Source: an uncultured bacterium
Lineage (GTDB): Bacteria; Bacillota; Clostridia; Lachnospirales; Lachnospiraceae
DNA length: 64,000 nucleotides
Assembly (NCBI GenBank): GCA_947647735.1
Contig: CANSLJ010000001.1
Coordinates: forward strand, 1 to 64,000
Direction of reading: 5' to 3'
The position numbers were made by a program, and so were the translations under genes. Shown here piece by piece: positions 43,601 to 51,798 of this stretch (position 1 is its first letter; every line of letters begins with the position of its first letter). The notes below the pieces were generated by a model, which searched no databases, was not told where the DNA came from, and saw nothing but the letters and a program-made list of their open reading frames with translations.

Positions 43601-43630
43601 GACTTTGTACTAACTTAGTACAAAGTTATA
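43601..43630. promoter_or_regulatory. Candidate parS / ParB-binding palindrome, site A
   Basis: ACTTTGTACTAA and its exact complement flank one central C (43602-43626), a perfect 25-bp palindrome in the gap between the 53-aa gene and the Rpn-like gene. A 30-bp sequence at 45318 differs at five positions, four forming two symmetric pairs that keep base pairing. The pair is within 3 kb of parAB. Confidence 0.6.
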
Positions 43631-43700
43631 GCCATCCGCTTTTCCTGTCCCCTAAAACAATAACAGGTACTTTCAATTCGCTGGGTGCCCGCGTTTTTAT

Positions 43701-43746
43701 ACAAAAAGACCATTTTACCAAAAAATTTTTCAGTAAAATGGTCTTT
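43701..43746 (-). terminator. Terminator after the Rpn-like gene
   Basis: Perfect 14-bp arms AAAGACCATTTTAC / GTAAAATGGTCTTT around a 14-nt AT loop, with TTTTTGT following on the minus strand, 32 bp past the stop. Confidence 0.85.
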
Positions 43747-43777
43747 AACTCTGACTTGTGAAATTTGCTGGGATTTT

Positions 43778-44755
43778 TTACGCTAAAGCCACACCCAAAA
43801 TCTCCGTTTCAAAAATTTCCTGAGCTTCCTTTGTTGAAATCTTTAATCCGTATTCAATCACCTGAATTGCTGTATCTTTATTCCTTGTCCCTCTATAAAT
43901 ACTTCCAGCCGTCTCAATAACCTTATTTTTTTCAACCTGGTCAAAAAAGTCGCCCATCCTAATCACCTCTCCTTTCTGATCCTTTTTTATTATCTGGTTT
44001 CTGATATTCAGGTAGTGTTCATCCTTTGTGTATGCATAAAGCATATCCAGAGCATCCACGGGATATTTCAACTGCTGAAAGTCATGCTTTTTATCAATCG
44101 CTCCCTCCGCAAGCACTGTCGCCACATCCCTGAAATCACTGGTAAATCTGTTCCTGACTGCCTCGTCCAGATACAGTACATCAAATATCTCCACATCATA
44201 ATCTTTCATGTGATCCGTAATATCCGGATGTCCGGCAGGCACAAGCTCTTTCAGTGACTTTGCCTTCTTCCACCTTGTCCGGGAAAAGTTCAGGATAACC
44301 GTAATCACTGGCACAAGCCTGAAATCCCCAAGTTTTTCAATATCCCTCTTCACTCTCTTTACTAACTCTGCACTTCCAATTTCCTGTGCATCTCTCAACA
44401 GCCGGTACAAATTTCTCTTTTTGTTATTATATTCATCAAGCTGATGCTTATACACGGTATAATCATACCCCATTACCCGGACAGGAATGGTCGGGTCAAC
44501 TGTAGTCTGATTGCCGATTCCAAACTCTGCTATCGCAAAATAATTTGCCTCATCACCCTCTCCATACTCCTTTAACAGGTCACGCTCCATAGAACGGAGA
44601 TTGCCGTCAAAATCTTCATACGCTGATTCGGGTATCACATCTTTTAATCTGTTTTCATCAATGTAAGGCTTTTCAAATATCAAAGTGTTTATAACATCCG
44701 AAAATACATCATTGTGGTACAGCATCACTTTTGCTGAAATATCCTGCTTCGCCAA
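43778..44755 (-). CDS. Rpn / PD-(D/E)XK nuclease-family protein
   Basis: 325 aa from TTG 44755 with GGAGGTGAT upstream. The N-terminal DISAKVMLYHNDVFSDVINT (4-23) and later EYGEGDEANYFAIAEFGIGNQ, YKHQLDEYNNKKRN and RLVPVITVILNFSRTRW match the Rpn-like recombination-promoting nuclease family (Asp and Glu-x-Gln/Lys core about 75-100). Such proteins may cut DNA or aid recombination or phage defence. Lies between parB and a terminator. Confidence 0.75.
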   Translation of the reverse strand: MAKQDISAKVMLYHNDVFSDVINTLIFEKPYIDENRLKDVIPESAYEDFDGNLRSMERDLLKEYGEGDEANYFAIAEFGIGNQTTVDPTIPVRVMGYDYTVYKHQLDEYNNKKRNLYRLLRDAQEIGSAELVKRVKRDIEKLGDFRLVPVITVILNFSRTRWKKAKSLKELVPAGHPDITDHMKDYDVEIFDVLYLDEAVRNRFTSDFRDVATVLAEGAIDKKHDFQQLKYPVDALDMLYAYTKDEHYLNIRNQIIKKDQKGEVIRMGDFFDQVEKNKVIETAGSIYRGTRNKDTAIQVIEYGLKISTKEAQEIFETEILGVALA

Positions 44756-44761
44756 ACGGTA

Positions 44762-44878
44762 TCACCTCCCCCCGTTACTGTTAAAAATATTATATAGAGA
44801 ATCCCCTGTTTTTTCAATTATAATCTGATTTTCGTTTGTATCTGTAATCACAGTTTCTCCTTTCGATTGCTTCTTCAT
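44762..44878 (-). CDS. 38-aa peptide between parB and the Rpn-like gene
   Basis: ATG at 44878 directly after the parB TAA; TGA at 44762. It begins MKKQSKGETVITDTNENQII and ends FNSNGGR; its last codons hold the GGAGG of the next gene. The tight packing argues that it is translated. No family recognised. Confidence 0.5.
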   Translation of the reverse strand: MKKQSKGETVITDTNENQIIIEKTGDSLYNIFNSNGGR

Positions 44879-45802
44879 TTATTCAATATTGTTCTCATAA
44901 CTCCACTTTTTCAACAATTCATAAATAATCTGTGTTTTCTGCTCTTCCGTATAATCCTTTGGAAAATACTCATTCAGTTTCTTCCTCTCCAGCTTGAATG
45001 CACCTGACAGCGGTTTTTCCTGTGATAGTATCAGTTCCATGCCGGTCTCATCCAGTTTTTTCTCTTTGCTTAACTGTTTCATCTTAACGGCTTGTGCCAG
45101 GTTCGGTACTGCTGCCAGCTTCTCCATAACTTTCAACAACAGCTCCTGCTCTGTTAAATCCAGATAGGATATCTCCACACCAACGCCGAAAGGAAGCTGT
45201 TTATTATCCACCTTATCCAGAAGTTTTTTTGAAAGTTCTGTAAGCCGGATATAACGGTGTATCTGCCTTGCACTCTCTCCGCTTTTGTCAGCCAGTTCGC
45301 CATCTGAACGGTTTCCCGACTTTGTGCCAACTTGGCACGAAGTTATATCTGTCCGCATCCCCTGTCGGCTCATAGCCTCCAGTTTCATCTTATAAGCAAA
45401 CGCTTTTTCACTGAAAAGCAGCTCTTCCCGCTGGATATTGGAATCCACCATAAGAATTACTGCCTCTTCATCACTCAATTCCCGCACGATACACGGAACC
45501 GTCTTTATCCCAGCTTTCTCACAGGCATGTTTCCTGCGGTGTCCTGATATCAGTTCATAACCGCCTGTCTTCCTCGGACGTACCAATAATGGATTTAATA
45601 CACCGTATTCCTGAACACTCTGTATCATGTCCTCCATTTTTTCATCATCAGACACTTTAAACGGGTGATTTTTAAAAGAATACAATTCACACACAGCAAT
45701 CTCCCGTATCTTTTCGCTTGTCCCTGTGGCCGTATCCTCCCCTACCTGAAACAAATCATCAAAAGAAGACATTTGAATCTTATCCGCACTTCTCCCCTTC
45801 AT
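44879..45802 (-). CDS. parB: ParB-family partition protein
   Basis: 307 aa. ELYSFKNHPFKVSDDEKMED (about 32-51), GVLNPLLVRPRKTGGYELIS and GHRRKHACEKAGIKTVPC are the ParB nuclease-like N-terminal CTPase/clamp domain; the helix-turn-helix lies around LADKSGESARQIHRYIRLTE (170-189). It binds parS sites to segregate the ICE circle. The start overlaps the parA stop as ATGA. A 30-bp palindrome is embedded in the gene at 45318. Confidence 0.9.
   Translation of the reverse strand: MKGRSADKIQMSSFDDLFQVGEDTATGTSEKIREIAVCELYSFKNHPFKVSDDEKMEDMIQSVQEYGVLNPLLVRPRKTGGYELISGHRRKHACEKAGIKTVPCIVRELSDEEAVILMVDSNIQREELLFSEKAFAYKMKLEAMSRQGMRTDITSCQVGTKSGNRSDGELADKSGESARQIHRYIRLTELSKKLLDKVDNKQLPFGVGVEISYLDLTEQELLLKVMEKLAAVPNLAQAVKMKQLSKEKKLDETGMELILSQEKPLSGAFKLERKKLNEYFPKDYTEEQKTQIIYELLKKWSYENNIE
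45318..45347. promoter_or_regulatory. Candidate parS / ParB-binding palindrome, site B (inside parB)
   Basis: CTTTGTGCCAA and TTGGCACGAAG flank a central C, one mismatch off perfect symmetry. It matches site A over 30 bp apart from five transitions, four of which are symmetric pairs. Lying inside a coding region it must satisfy the ParB sequence too, which supports selection as a site. Confidence 0.55.
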
Positions 45803-46578
45803 CCCGCCATTACCTCCTTTGTAAGTGCCGAATACGCCGCTGATACTTTGCCTGCCGGGTCATGCAGATAAATACTTTTACCCTCTGCACTGGTTTCAGC
45901 CGCCCTCACGGATAACGGGATAATGCTGTCAAAAATCCGCACGCTCCCGTCATAGTTTGCGTGTAAAAGTTCAACAATGTCCTTCGCATAATTAGTCCGC
46001 ATATCCGCCATTGTGATCACAATCCCGGCAATAGAAAGATTCTGGTTAATCTGCCGTTTTACCTTTGCAATCGTGCGGAAAAGCTGCTCCATTCCTTTGA
46101 TTGACAGATACTGCGCCTGCACCGGTATCAATACCTTGTCCGCCGCTGCAAGAGCATTGATTGTCAGCATGCCAAGCGACGGCATACAATCCAGAATAAC
46201 CACATCGTATTTATCACGCACCATATTCAGATATTGGCGCAGAATAGATTCCCTGCTCATGGTATTTACTAACGCCACCTCCAGTCCGGCAAGTTCAATA
46301 TTTGCCGGAAGCAGATCAACCCCTTCCTCATGATGGAGAATCCCCGCATCAGGTGAAACCGGCTTTTCATTTATCATCATTCCTAATATTGTTGCAAGTG
46401 TTGTCTCCATCTGATCCGGATGCTGCCATCCCAAACTCGCTGTCAGCGAACCCTGGCTGTCTACATCAACCAGAAGTACCCGTTTACCCTCACGGGCAAG
46501 ACCAATTCCCAAATTTACGGACGTCACTGTTTTTGCACAGCCGCCTTTCTGATTACATACCGCATAAACTATTGCCAT
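45799..46578 (-). CDS. parA: ParA-family partition ATPase
   Basis: The start at 46578 (MAIVYAVCNQKGGCAKTVTS) is chosen since the Walker motif begins at 9 and upstream codons are dispensable. 259 aa. NQKGGCAKT (9-17) is the deviant Walker A, VLLVDVDSQGSLT the A' region, VVILDCMPSLGML Walker B. Drives partition with ParB; transcribed first. Confidence 0.93.
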   Translation of the reverse strand: MAIVYAVCNQKGGCAKTVTSVNLGIGLAREGKRVLLVDVDSQGSLTASLGWQHPDQMETTLATILGMMINEKPVSPDAGILHHEEGVDLLPANIELAGLEVALVNTMSRESILRQYLNMVRDKYDVVILDCMPSLGMLTINALAAADKVLIPVQAQYLSIKGMEQLFRTIAKVKRQINQNLSIAGIVITMADMRTNYAKDIVELLHANYDGSVRIFDSIIPLSVRAAETSAEGKSIYLHDPAGKVSAAYSALTKEVMAG

Positions 46579-46670
46579 ATCTTTATGTCCCCTTTCGCGC
46601 ACAATAACCGTAGCGTCTTCGTACTTATTTTCTGTTTCATCTTTAACCTTTCTGTATCATTCACATATTC

Positions 46671-46738
46671 ATAAAAACAGGACTATTCAGCTATACCTCA
46701 GTGACACTTGTCCACTTTAACCGCTGATATAGTCCTGT
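46671..46738 (-). terminator. Inverted repeat with T-tract upstream of parA
   Basis: ACAGGACTAT and ATAGTCCTGT, perfect 10-bp arms 42 nt apart, followed on the minus strand by TTTTATG. A terminator or leader attenuator about 95 bp ahead of parA. Confidence 0.45.
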
Positions 46739-46796
46739 TAATACGCTAACTGCTAAATATTCAGTTACCCTCCTTCCCAATGGCACACTTCGACCC

Positions 46797-46820
46797 AACA
46801 TATCCTAAAAACGATATGTT
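46797..46820. promoter_or_regulatory. Inverted repeat upstream of parA (candidate operator)
   Basis: AACATATC and GATATGTT, perfect 8-bp arms around 8 nt, inside an AT-rich leader. A TTGACA is present on the minus strand at about 46828-46833, so the repeat may lie over the parA promoter. The rest of 46603-46955 holds no gene. Confidence 0.4.
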
Positions 46821-46955
46821 ATATTAGTGTCAATTTGCCTTCTTTTTCGGTTTTTCGGTTAAAAATGAGCTCATTTTAGTCCGATTTTGCTGTTTTTGCA
46901 GCCATTTTTTCATTGGACTAAATCAGTGGAAACCCTTTATTTTGCTGGCTTCTTA

Positions 46956-47618
46956 CTAACTTGGCAATATTTTAACATATTCCCCAAGATGCGGCCTTGC
47001 GTAGCCATAGCTTCTGGATGCCCCGAAATCATCATAATCCGTATAGGGAAAATCCTTCGCGATAGGGGAAAAAGCCTTCAAGCCATAACGTGTCTCCCCC
47101 TCCGCCTCGTACTCTCCCACAAAACCGCCCAGCACCGCCGTGTAGGCTTCCAGATAATAAGGATAGTATTTCAGCTTCTCCGTCAGCTTTTCCATACTCT
47201 CCCCCTTTTGCAGCTCTGCCGTGCAGTCATCAATATTTTTCAGAGCCGCCTTCCCGAATTCACCGCCCTGACGGGCAGCCGCATAGGCAAGCAGCTCGAT
47301 CCAGTTCATATGAACCTCCTGCCCGTAACTGTCAACATCATACTGGTAAGCTTTGCTCATCGCCTCCGCCGGCACCGTAAAATCCACCCATTTAATATAA
47401 TCCCCGGATGTGGTTTCCACCATCTCTCCCTGCTGATGCTTTTCCAGAACCTCCCAGATCCCTTCCGCATTCGCCTGCTTTGATGTCTTTGCGTCCGGCC
47501 TGTTCCCGGAAACAAGCCCCGTACCCGCCAGACAGATCAGCGCCGCCAGCTCTGCTATCACGCCGGCCCGCATCAACAGACTGTACAGATTTTTTCTTTC
47601 CCTCCCTATTTTTCTCAA
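46956..47618 (-). pseudogene. M23 peptidase gene cut by the ICE end (N-terminal part only)
   Basis: 220 codons. Signal/membrane anchor at about 16-37; WVDFTVPAEAMSKAYQYDVD, HMNWIELLAYAAARQGG, YYPYYLEAYTAVLGG and DDFGASRSYGYARPHLG are the pro-region of clostridial SpoIIQ-like M23 peptidases. In intact homologues HLG is followed by HDMMG and the catalytic domain; here it reads EYVKILPS and stops, encoded by foreign AT-rich DNA. The peptidase domain is therefore lost from this copy. Confidence 0.75.
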
Positions 47619-47667
47619 TTGGGCTTTCCCATCCTTTATCCCCTGTTTATCTTTACAGTATATGAAA

Positions 47668-47725
47668 AAGCCATATCAGACATTCCGAAGCAGTTTTCCT
47701 GCTCCGTTGTTCTGATATGGCGCTT
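47668..47725 (-). terminator. Bidirectional-type terminator, copy 1
   Basis: GCCATATCAGA and TCTGATATGGC, perfect 11-bp arms, with AAAAA/TTTT tracts. A near copy occurs at 49192-49247 downstream of DUF6033. Here it lies between the phosphatase gene and the truncated M23 gene. Confidence 0.8.
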
Positions 47726-47727
47726 TG

Positions 47728-48390
47728 TTATATGCTTTTTTGCGATGTCATAATCTCAATAACAGGCTCCATATACTCTCTTTTTGCCAGAAATGCGTCT
47801 CTTACCTTTTCTGCTATTGCCCTGCTCCCGCTTTTCTCAAATGCTATGCTGTAATAATATTCCGCTCTTTTTTCAGATGTTTCATTTGTCTTCAGATAAT
47901 CCAGCATAACTGTATCTTTATCTATCCCCTTTGATAACAAAAACAGTGCTGAGATAATCCCGCACCGGTCCTTTCCTTCCGTACAGTGCCATAAAACTGC
48001 CCCGTCCCTGCCATTATCGTTCAGTATCCCCATAACTTTTTTTATCTGAGCCGTGGAAAATTCGTCTGTCACAATATTCCTGTATAAATCTGGCATATCC
48101 GGGATCATCATACCCATCTCCCGCGTGCTTCTTTCGTGGGATATGCCTATCCTTGATTCTTCGAACAGCGGAATATGCACATATTCCACACCTTCTATAA
48201 CGCGGTCCGGCTGTTCCTTCCTCTCTATGGCAGTCCGCAGGTCAATGACTGTTTTCAAATGATACTGCTTTGATAAAACTTCCGCATCGCCTTCCGTCAT
48301 ATCATGCAGATGCGCCGAGCGGATATGCTCCGGAAAGCCATACTCTAAAAAATCTCTGATGTTCCTTACTCCCTGCAATTTAATGTCCAT
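47728..48390 (-). CDS. Tyrosine-protein phosphatase (IphP/LipA type)
   Basis: The start MDIKLQGVRNIRDF at 48390. 220 aa. The P-loop WHCTEGKDRCG (about 137-147) has the catalytic Cys and Arg with the GKDR form of atypical dual-specificity and lipid phosphatases; TVIDLRTAIERKEQPD is the conserved DLR region. The usual Thr-Gly after GKDR is Cys-Gly here. Part of the cargo-like segment 47.7-49.1 kb; no copy is seen at the left. Confidence 0.85.
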   Translation of the reverse strand: MDIKLQGVRNIRDFLEYGFPEHIRSAHLHDMTEGDAEVLSKQYHLKTVIDLRTAIERKEQPDRVIEGVEYVHIPLFEESRIGISHERSTREMGMMIPDMPDLYRNIVTDEFSTAQIKKVMGILNDNGRDGAVLWHCTEGKDRCGIISALFLLSKGIDKDTVMLDYLKTNETSEKRAEYYYSIAFEKSGSRAIAEKVRDAFLAKREYMEPVIEIMTSQKSI

Positions 48391-48481
48391 CCGCACTGCC
48401 CTTCCTTCTCTTCTGCTTCTAAGATCATATCTGTAAATCCTGTTAAGTTTCTATACATATTTTCTCTATCGTCCGTTATGA

Positions 48482-48646
48482 TCATATCTCCTCAGCCATG
48501 CGCATCCCGTAAGGCACGCCTTTTTTGTCCATCTCATCCGTCACTTGATCTATCGCTGTATCTTCATCTACAGCCATCACTTTCTCATGATATATTTCTC
48601 TGTCATCCTTTTCCGAAAATACTGTTACCTCATAGATAGGCGGCAT
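48482..48646 (-). CDS. 54-aa conserved small protein, copy 2
   Basis: ATG at 48646, TGA at 48482-48484. MPPIYEVTVFSEKDDREIY to GMRMAEEI, same length as the copy at 3893-4057 with a handful of substitutions and many silent changes, so both copies appear to be under protein-level constraint. Function unknown. Confidence 0.75.
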   Translation of the reverse strand: MPPIYEVTVFSEKDDREIYHEKVMAVDEDTAIDQVTDEMDKKGVPYGMRMAEEI

Positions 48647-48718
48647 ATCTCTTTGTACTCCTTCATCACAAAACCCTGTTATTTAAAATACTTTCTATAA
48701 GTGTTTCCAGCCTCTTAT

Positions 48719-48979
48719 CTAATATAATTCTTTCAATATCAGCTCGGTTATCCCCTCATTATCCCCCATCACGATCCGTTTTACTTTCGGTTCCCTGCCG
48801 TAACTGAACTCTTCCCTGACCGCTGTGCGGATGCGGACACCTCCGTGATAGCCATGAATGATCCGCACCCTGTATGTGCCGCCTCCCGCCTGTTCCACTT
48901 TTTTCCGTACCGCTTTTATGGCTTCCTCCACTTTTAACCCGTGGACATCTATTTCTATGATCGGATCATTTATCATCAT
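48719..48979 (-). CDS. Smr-domain protein, copy 2 (86 aa)
   Basis: Same length as the copy at 5128 and nearly identical (changes such as A/R, A/E and N/G near residues 26-34 and G/S near 59). The DVHG and HGYHGG motifs are intact. In this copy the YunG-like and macro genes between it and the 54-aa gene are gone, and so is the AlkZ-related gene that would follow. Confidence 0.88.
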   Translation of the reverse strand: MMINDPIIEIDVHGLKVEEAIKAVRKKVEQAGGGTYRVRIIHGYHGGVRIRTAVREEFSYGREPKVKRIVMGDNEGITELILKELY

Positions 48980-49018
48980 AAGCCTTTCACGCTTCCCTTT
49001 ATCTGATTATTTTTTCCT

Positions 49019-49087
49019 GTCTGTTTCCATAATCATCATACCTCTTTTAGCCGGTATTTGTATACATTTATTTTCCTCTTGCACCAT
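49019..49087. repeat. Duplicated cargo tail (matches 6183-6250)
   Basis: About 68 bp beginning CCTGTCTGTTTCCATAATCA correspond to sequence just upstream of the AlkZ-related gene at the left cargo. They end at CACCAT, which is also present in the M23 gene, marking a join. Confidence 0.75.
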
Positions 49088-49190
49088 CTCCCCCTGCTGA
49101 TGCTTTTCCAGATCCTTTCTCTCCCTACCCTTTCTTCTCATTCGGGTTTCCCTTTCGTCTACCCTGATCTCATCCATACAGTACATGAAA
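49084..49190 (-). pseudogene. Decayed 5' remnant of the M23 peptidase gene
   Basis: CACCATCTCCCCCTGCTGATG matches codons inside the truncated M23 gene near 47424 and is joined, after a deletion of about 140 bp, to sequence matching its start and upstream region near 47590-47665. No open frame remains. Confidence 0.65.
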
Positions 49191-49191
49191 A

Positions 49192-49247
49192 AGCCATATC
49201 AGACATTCCGAAGCAGTTTTTCTGCTGTTATGTCCTGATATGGCTTT
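49192..49247 (-). terminator. Terminator after the DUF6033 gene, copy 2
   Basis: GCCATATCAG and CTGATATGGC arms with flanking A and T tracts, 32 bp past the DUF6033 stop. Nearly the same sequence is at 47668-47725. Confidence 0.82.
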
Positions 49248-49278
49248 TATTCATCATCTGCTTTTTCGTGTTCTTGCC

Positions 49279-49998
49279 TCAGCCTGTCGTATCAAATCTG
49301 CTGCCTGCCACCGGCACTTTCTCCTCTTCCACTTTGTCCCAGTTCACATCCCGGATCTTTTCCAACAGTTCTTCCATCGTATTCGCCTTAACGGTAGTTC
49401 TCTTTACCTTATTATAACCGGTATCCGAAGCCTTCTCCGCACGCTTTGCTTCCTTCGCCGCTTCCGCCTGCTCCTTCCGCTGTTCACTCATCTTTTCCAG
49501 AGATGCGAACAGAGTGGTGGAGCCGTCCTTGCCGAAGGTGACGCCCATTTTCTTTACGTTATCGCCTTCCTCGCCGAGCTGCGTTCTCATATAGGCGAGT
49601 TCATTTCTGGCACTTTCGATCTTGCCCATGTAATCTTCCTTCACGGACTTGTCTTTTGCCATCTCTTCCAGTTCTTCCGCGCCGATCAGAACGCTGTACT
49701 CCTTCGTTCCCCGGGCAAGATATGCCGCAGCCTCATCCTCCGTCTCGAAATCTCCGACAATGACATCCATATTGCCGTACTTCTGCTGCAGTTCCTTCAA
49801 CATATTTTTAGCATCCTTGCTCAGTTCCACCGGCTTTGTATTTCCCGCCTCGCTTACCTTGCCGGTGCTTTTCGCATTCGCACTTTTAGACTGCCCTGCA
49901 TAATTCTGATAATTGTTCACATAAGCATCGTAACTTCCGACTTTGTTCATCGCTCTGCCCTCCATAGCTCTCTTTGTAAATCCGTTTACATCCGCCAT
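49279..49998 (-). CDS. DUF6033-family protein
   Basis: The start MADVNGFTKRAMEGRAMNKV at 49998 is preferred; upstream codons look non-coding. 239 aa, soluble, Lys/Glu/Ala-rich. VGSYDAYVNNYQNYAG, VELSKDAKNMLKELQQKYGN and EMAKDKSVKEDYMGKIESAR match the DUF6033 family of Lachnospiraceae; function unknown. It is the first chromosomal gene beyond the duplicated segment. Confidence 0.75.
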   Translation of the reverse strand: MADVNGFTKRAMEGRAMNKVGSYDAYVNNYQNYAGQSKSANAKSTGKVSEAGNTKPVELSKDAKNMLKELQQKYGNMDVIVGDFETEDEAAAYLARGTKEYSVLIGAEELEEMAKDKSVKEDYMGKIESARNELAYMRTQLGEEGDNVKKMGVTFGKDGSTTLFASLEKMSEQRKEQAEAAKEAKRAEKASDTGYNKVKRTTVKANTMEELLEKIRDVNWDKVEEEKVPVAGSRFDTTG

Positions 49999-50146
49999 CT
50001 TCCGAAATGACGGTCTCTCAAATATTATATCGGAATATTTTTCCGGATAATTAGGCTGTTTTTCCTTTTTAGATGAAAAATTTACTGCTTTCTTTCCACT
50101 ATTATGGTACAATGAACGGTAAGAAATCTGAACGGAAAGGAACTTT

Positions 50147-51766
50147 ATGCAGCGATTTTATACTTTCTGCATTCGTTTTATACAGATCACGGCACTCATC
50201 CTGTTTGGCATTCTGGCGGTATCCGCTTTTTTGAGAACCGCCTATGTGGAGAACGCCTATGAGATCGTGATTCGGTTAGGCTGGGACAACCCTTTGCTCA
50301 ACCTTTTGTTTTTGTGCTGTTTTCTCGGGCTTCTTTGGGGCGTCGGACAGCTTTTTTCGCGGATGAGGCACGGCTCCTTAACTCTGCTCGTCCTGACCTG
50401 CCTCTGGGTGTTCGGCGCATCGCTCCTCTGGACTTACCTCTCCAAGAGCGGCCCCGCCTCCGACTGCGGCTCCGTCTACTATGCCGCAAAAAGATTTGCC
50501 GTAGATGATTTCAGTGCCATCTCCTACCGGGATTCCTACTTTTCCGTATACCCCTTTCAGCTTGGGCTTGCTTTTTTTTATGAACTTATTTTCCGTTTTG
50601 CTCATAACGACAACTTCCATATTTTACAGGGTGTCAACGCACTGTGCCTTGTGCTCTGTGTGATTTCCCAGTATCATCTCTGCGGACGGTTTTTTAAGGA
50701 AAAAACAGCACAGATATATACCCTGCTTCTGACAGCCCTCTGTCTGCCCTTTATCATGTATGGTTCCTATATTTACGGGGAGATCCCGTCCTTCGCGTTC
50801 CTCCTTTTCGGGACATGGATGCTGCTGCTTTTTCTGGAGGAACCGGCGTCCGCCGCTACTCTGCCGGACGAACATTCTGTGCCTGTCTCCTCCGACGCAG
50901 AAATCTCAGGCGCACCCTTCAGGAAAAATGCCGTCAAAAAAGCAGTCTGCGGGATTTTGGCTTTATTATCCCTCACCTGCTGCGTGCTGGTGCGAAAAAA
51001 CTCCCTTGTTTTTATGATCGCTCTCGGGATCATACTGTTTCTGTGGCTGCTGAAGAACCACAGGAAATTTTCTCTCAAAAAAAACATCTGTTATGTTACC
51101 TGTTTTGTTCTCCTGTTTGCTCTCTCTATCAGCGTTATCCCGATGGTACAGAACCTTTACGAAAGGCGCTCCTCCCAGGAGATCAACCCCGGGATCCCCT
51201 CCAGCACCTATCTCGCCATGGGCCTGATGGAAGCGGAAGCCGGCCCCGGACATTACAGCGGCTATAATTTTGACACCTTCACGGTCGACGCTGACTATGA
51301 CGCGGCCCTTGCCTCCGAGATCGGATGGAACGATTACCGGGAACGGCTCTCCTATTTTGCCTCCCACCCGGGTTACAGCCTGCAGTTTTTCGGCAGAAAA
51401 TTCTGCATGGAATGGCTTAACACCGGTTGGTCCATCTTCGATTCCATCTATGTCTCCTTCGGGGAAAGGCTGCCTGTCATAGAGAGCTGTTTTTCCGGCC
51501 CCCTCTACGGCGTTCTGAAGGATTACATGACAAATTACCAGATGGTCCTTTATCTTTTGTCAGCCATATGCACCTTTGCATTATTCCGCACAAAAAGAGA
51601 CGGAGATGTATTCCTCTATCTGTTTCCGCTCACAGCCTTCGGCGGTGCCCTTCTTTTTCTCGCCTGGGAAGCCAGCGGCAGATACATCCTGCCCTACGCT
51701 GTTTTTATGCTGCCCTATGCGGGATACGGCATGCACCTGCTCGTACAGAAAATCCGGAGAAAGTAA
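50147..51766 (+). CDS. Polytopic membrane protein, GT-C/ArnT-like glycosyltransferase
   Basis: 539 aa with about 11-12 transmembrane segments. SDCGSVYYAAKRFAVDDF (about 103-120) puts an acidic residue in the first large outside loop, as in GT-C/PMT (GT39) enzymes that use lipid-linked sugars; YGSYIYGEIPSFAFLLFGTW and YVSFGERLP are other loops. GGAAAGGAAC is a clear ribosome site. It begins a plus-strand group of three, divergent from DUF6033, probably for surface polysaccharide or protein glycosylation. Substrate unknown. Confidence 0.75.
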   Translation: MQRFYTFCIRFIQITALILFGILAVSAFLRTAYVENAYEIVIRLGWDNPLLNLLFLCCFLGLLWGVGQLFSRMRHGSLTLLVLTCLWVFGASLLWTYLSKSGPASDCGSVYYAAKRFAVDDFSAISYRDSYFSVYPFQLGLAFFYELIFRFAHNDNFHILQGVNALCLVLCVISQYHLCGRFFKEKTAQIYTLLLTALCLPFIMYGSYIYGEIPSFAFLLFGTWMLLLFLEEPASAATLPDEHSVPVSSDAEISGAPFRKNAVKKAVCGILALLSLTCCVLVRKNSLVFMIALGIILFLWLLKNHRKFSLKKNICYVTCFVLLFALSISVIPMVQNLYERRSSQEINPGIPSSTYLAMGLMEAEAGPGHYSGYNFDTFTVDADYDAALASEIGWNDYRERLSYFASHPGYSLQFFGRKFCMEWLNTGWSIFDSIYVSFGERLPVIESCFSGPLYGVLKDYMTNYQMVLYLLSAICTFALFRTKRDGDVFLYLFPLTAFGGALLFLAWEASGRYILPYAVFMLPYAGYGMHLLVQKIRRK

Positions 51767-51798
51767 ATTTTATATCATATTATATCAGGAGAAAACGC

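Larger units (their letters stand above)
1..46982. mobile_element. Clostridial ICE, right end at about 46,983; left end beyond window
   Basis: Conserved Firmicute transfer module (PcfB, VirD4, Maff2, TrbL, DUF3849, PrgI, VirB4, DUF6674, CD1108, DUF4315, DUF4366, TopB, SNF2 helicase, MobC) with RepA_N and ParAB. The right end is where the M23 gene loses homology. No integrase, excisionase or relaxase is in the window, and the M23 C-terminal half is absent, so the left limit is unknown; whether the first 6 kb belong to the element is inference. Confidence 0.7.

Noticed and set aside
50966-51367. 133-aa minus-strand frame antisense to the first glycosyltransferase-like gene
   Set aside because: The plus-strand frame has clear membrane segments, a ribosome site and full length; the antisense frame is low in hydrophobic pattern and has no ribosome site.
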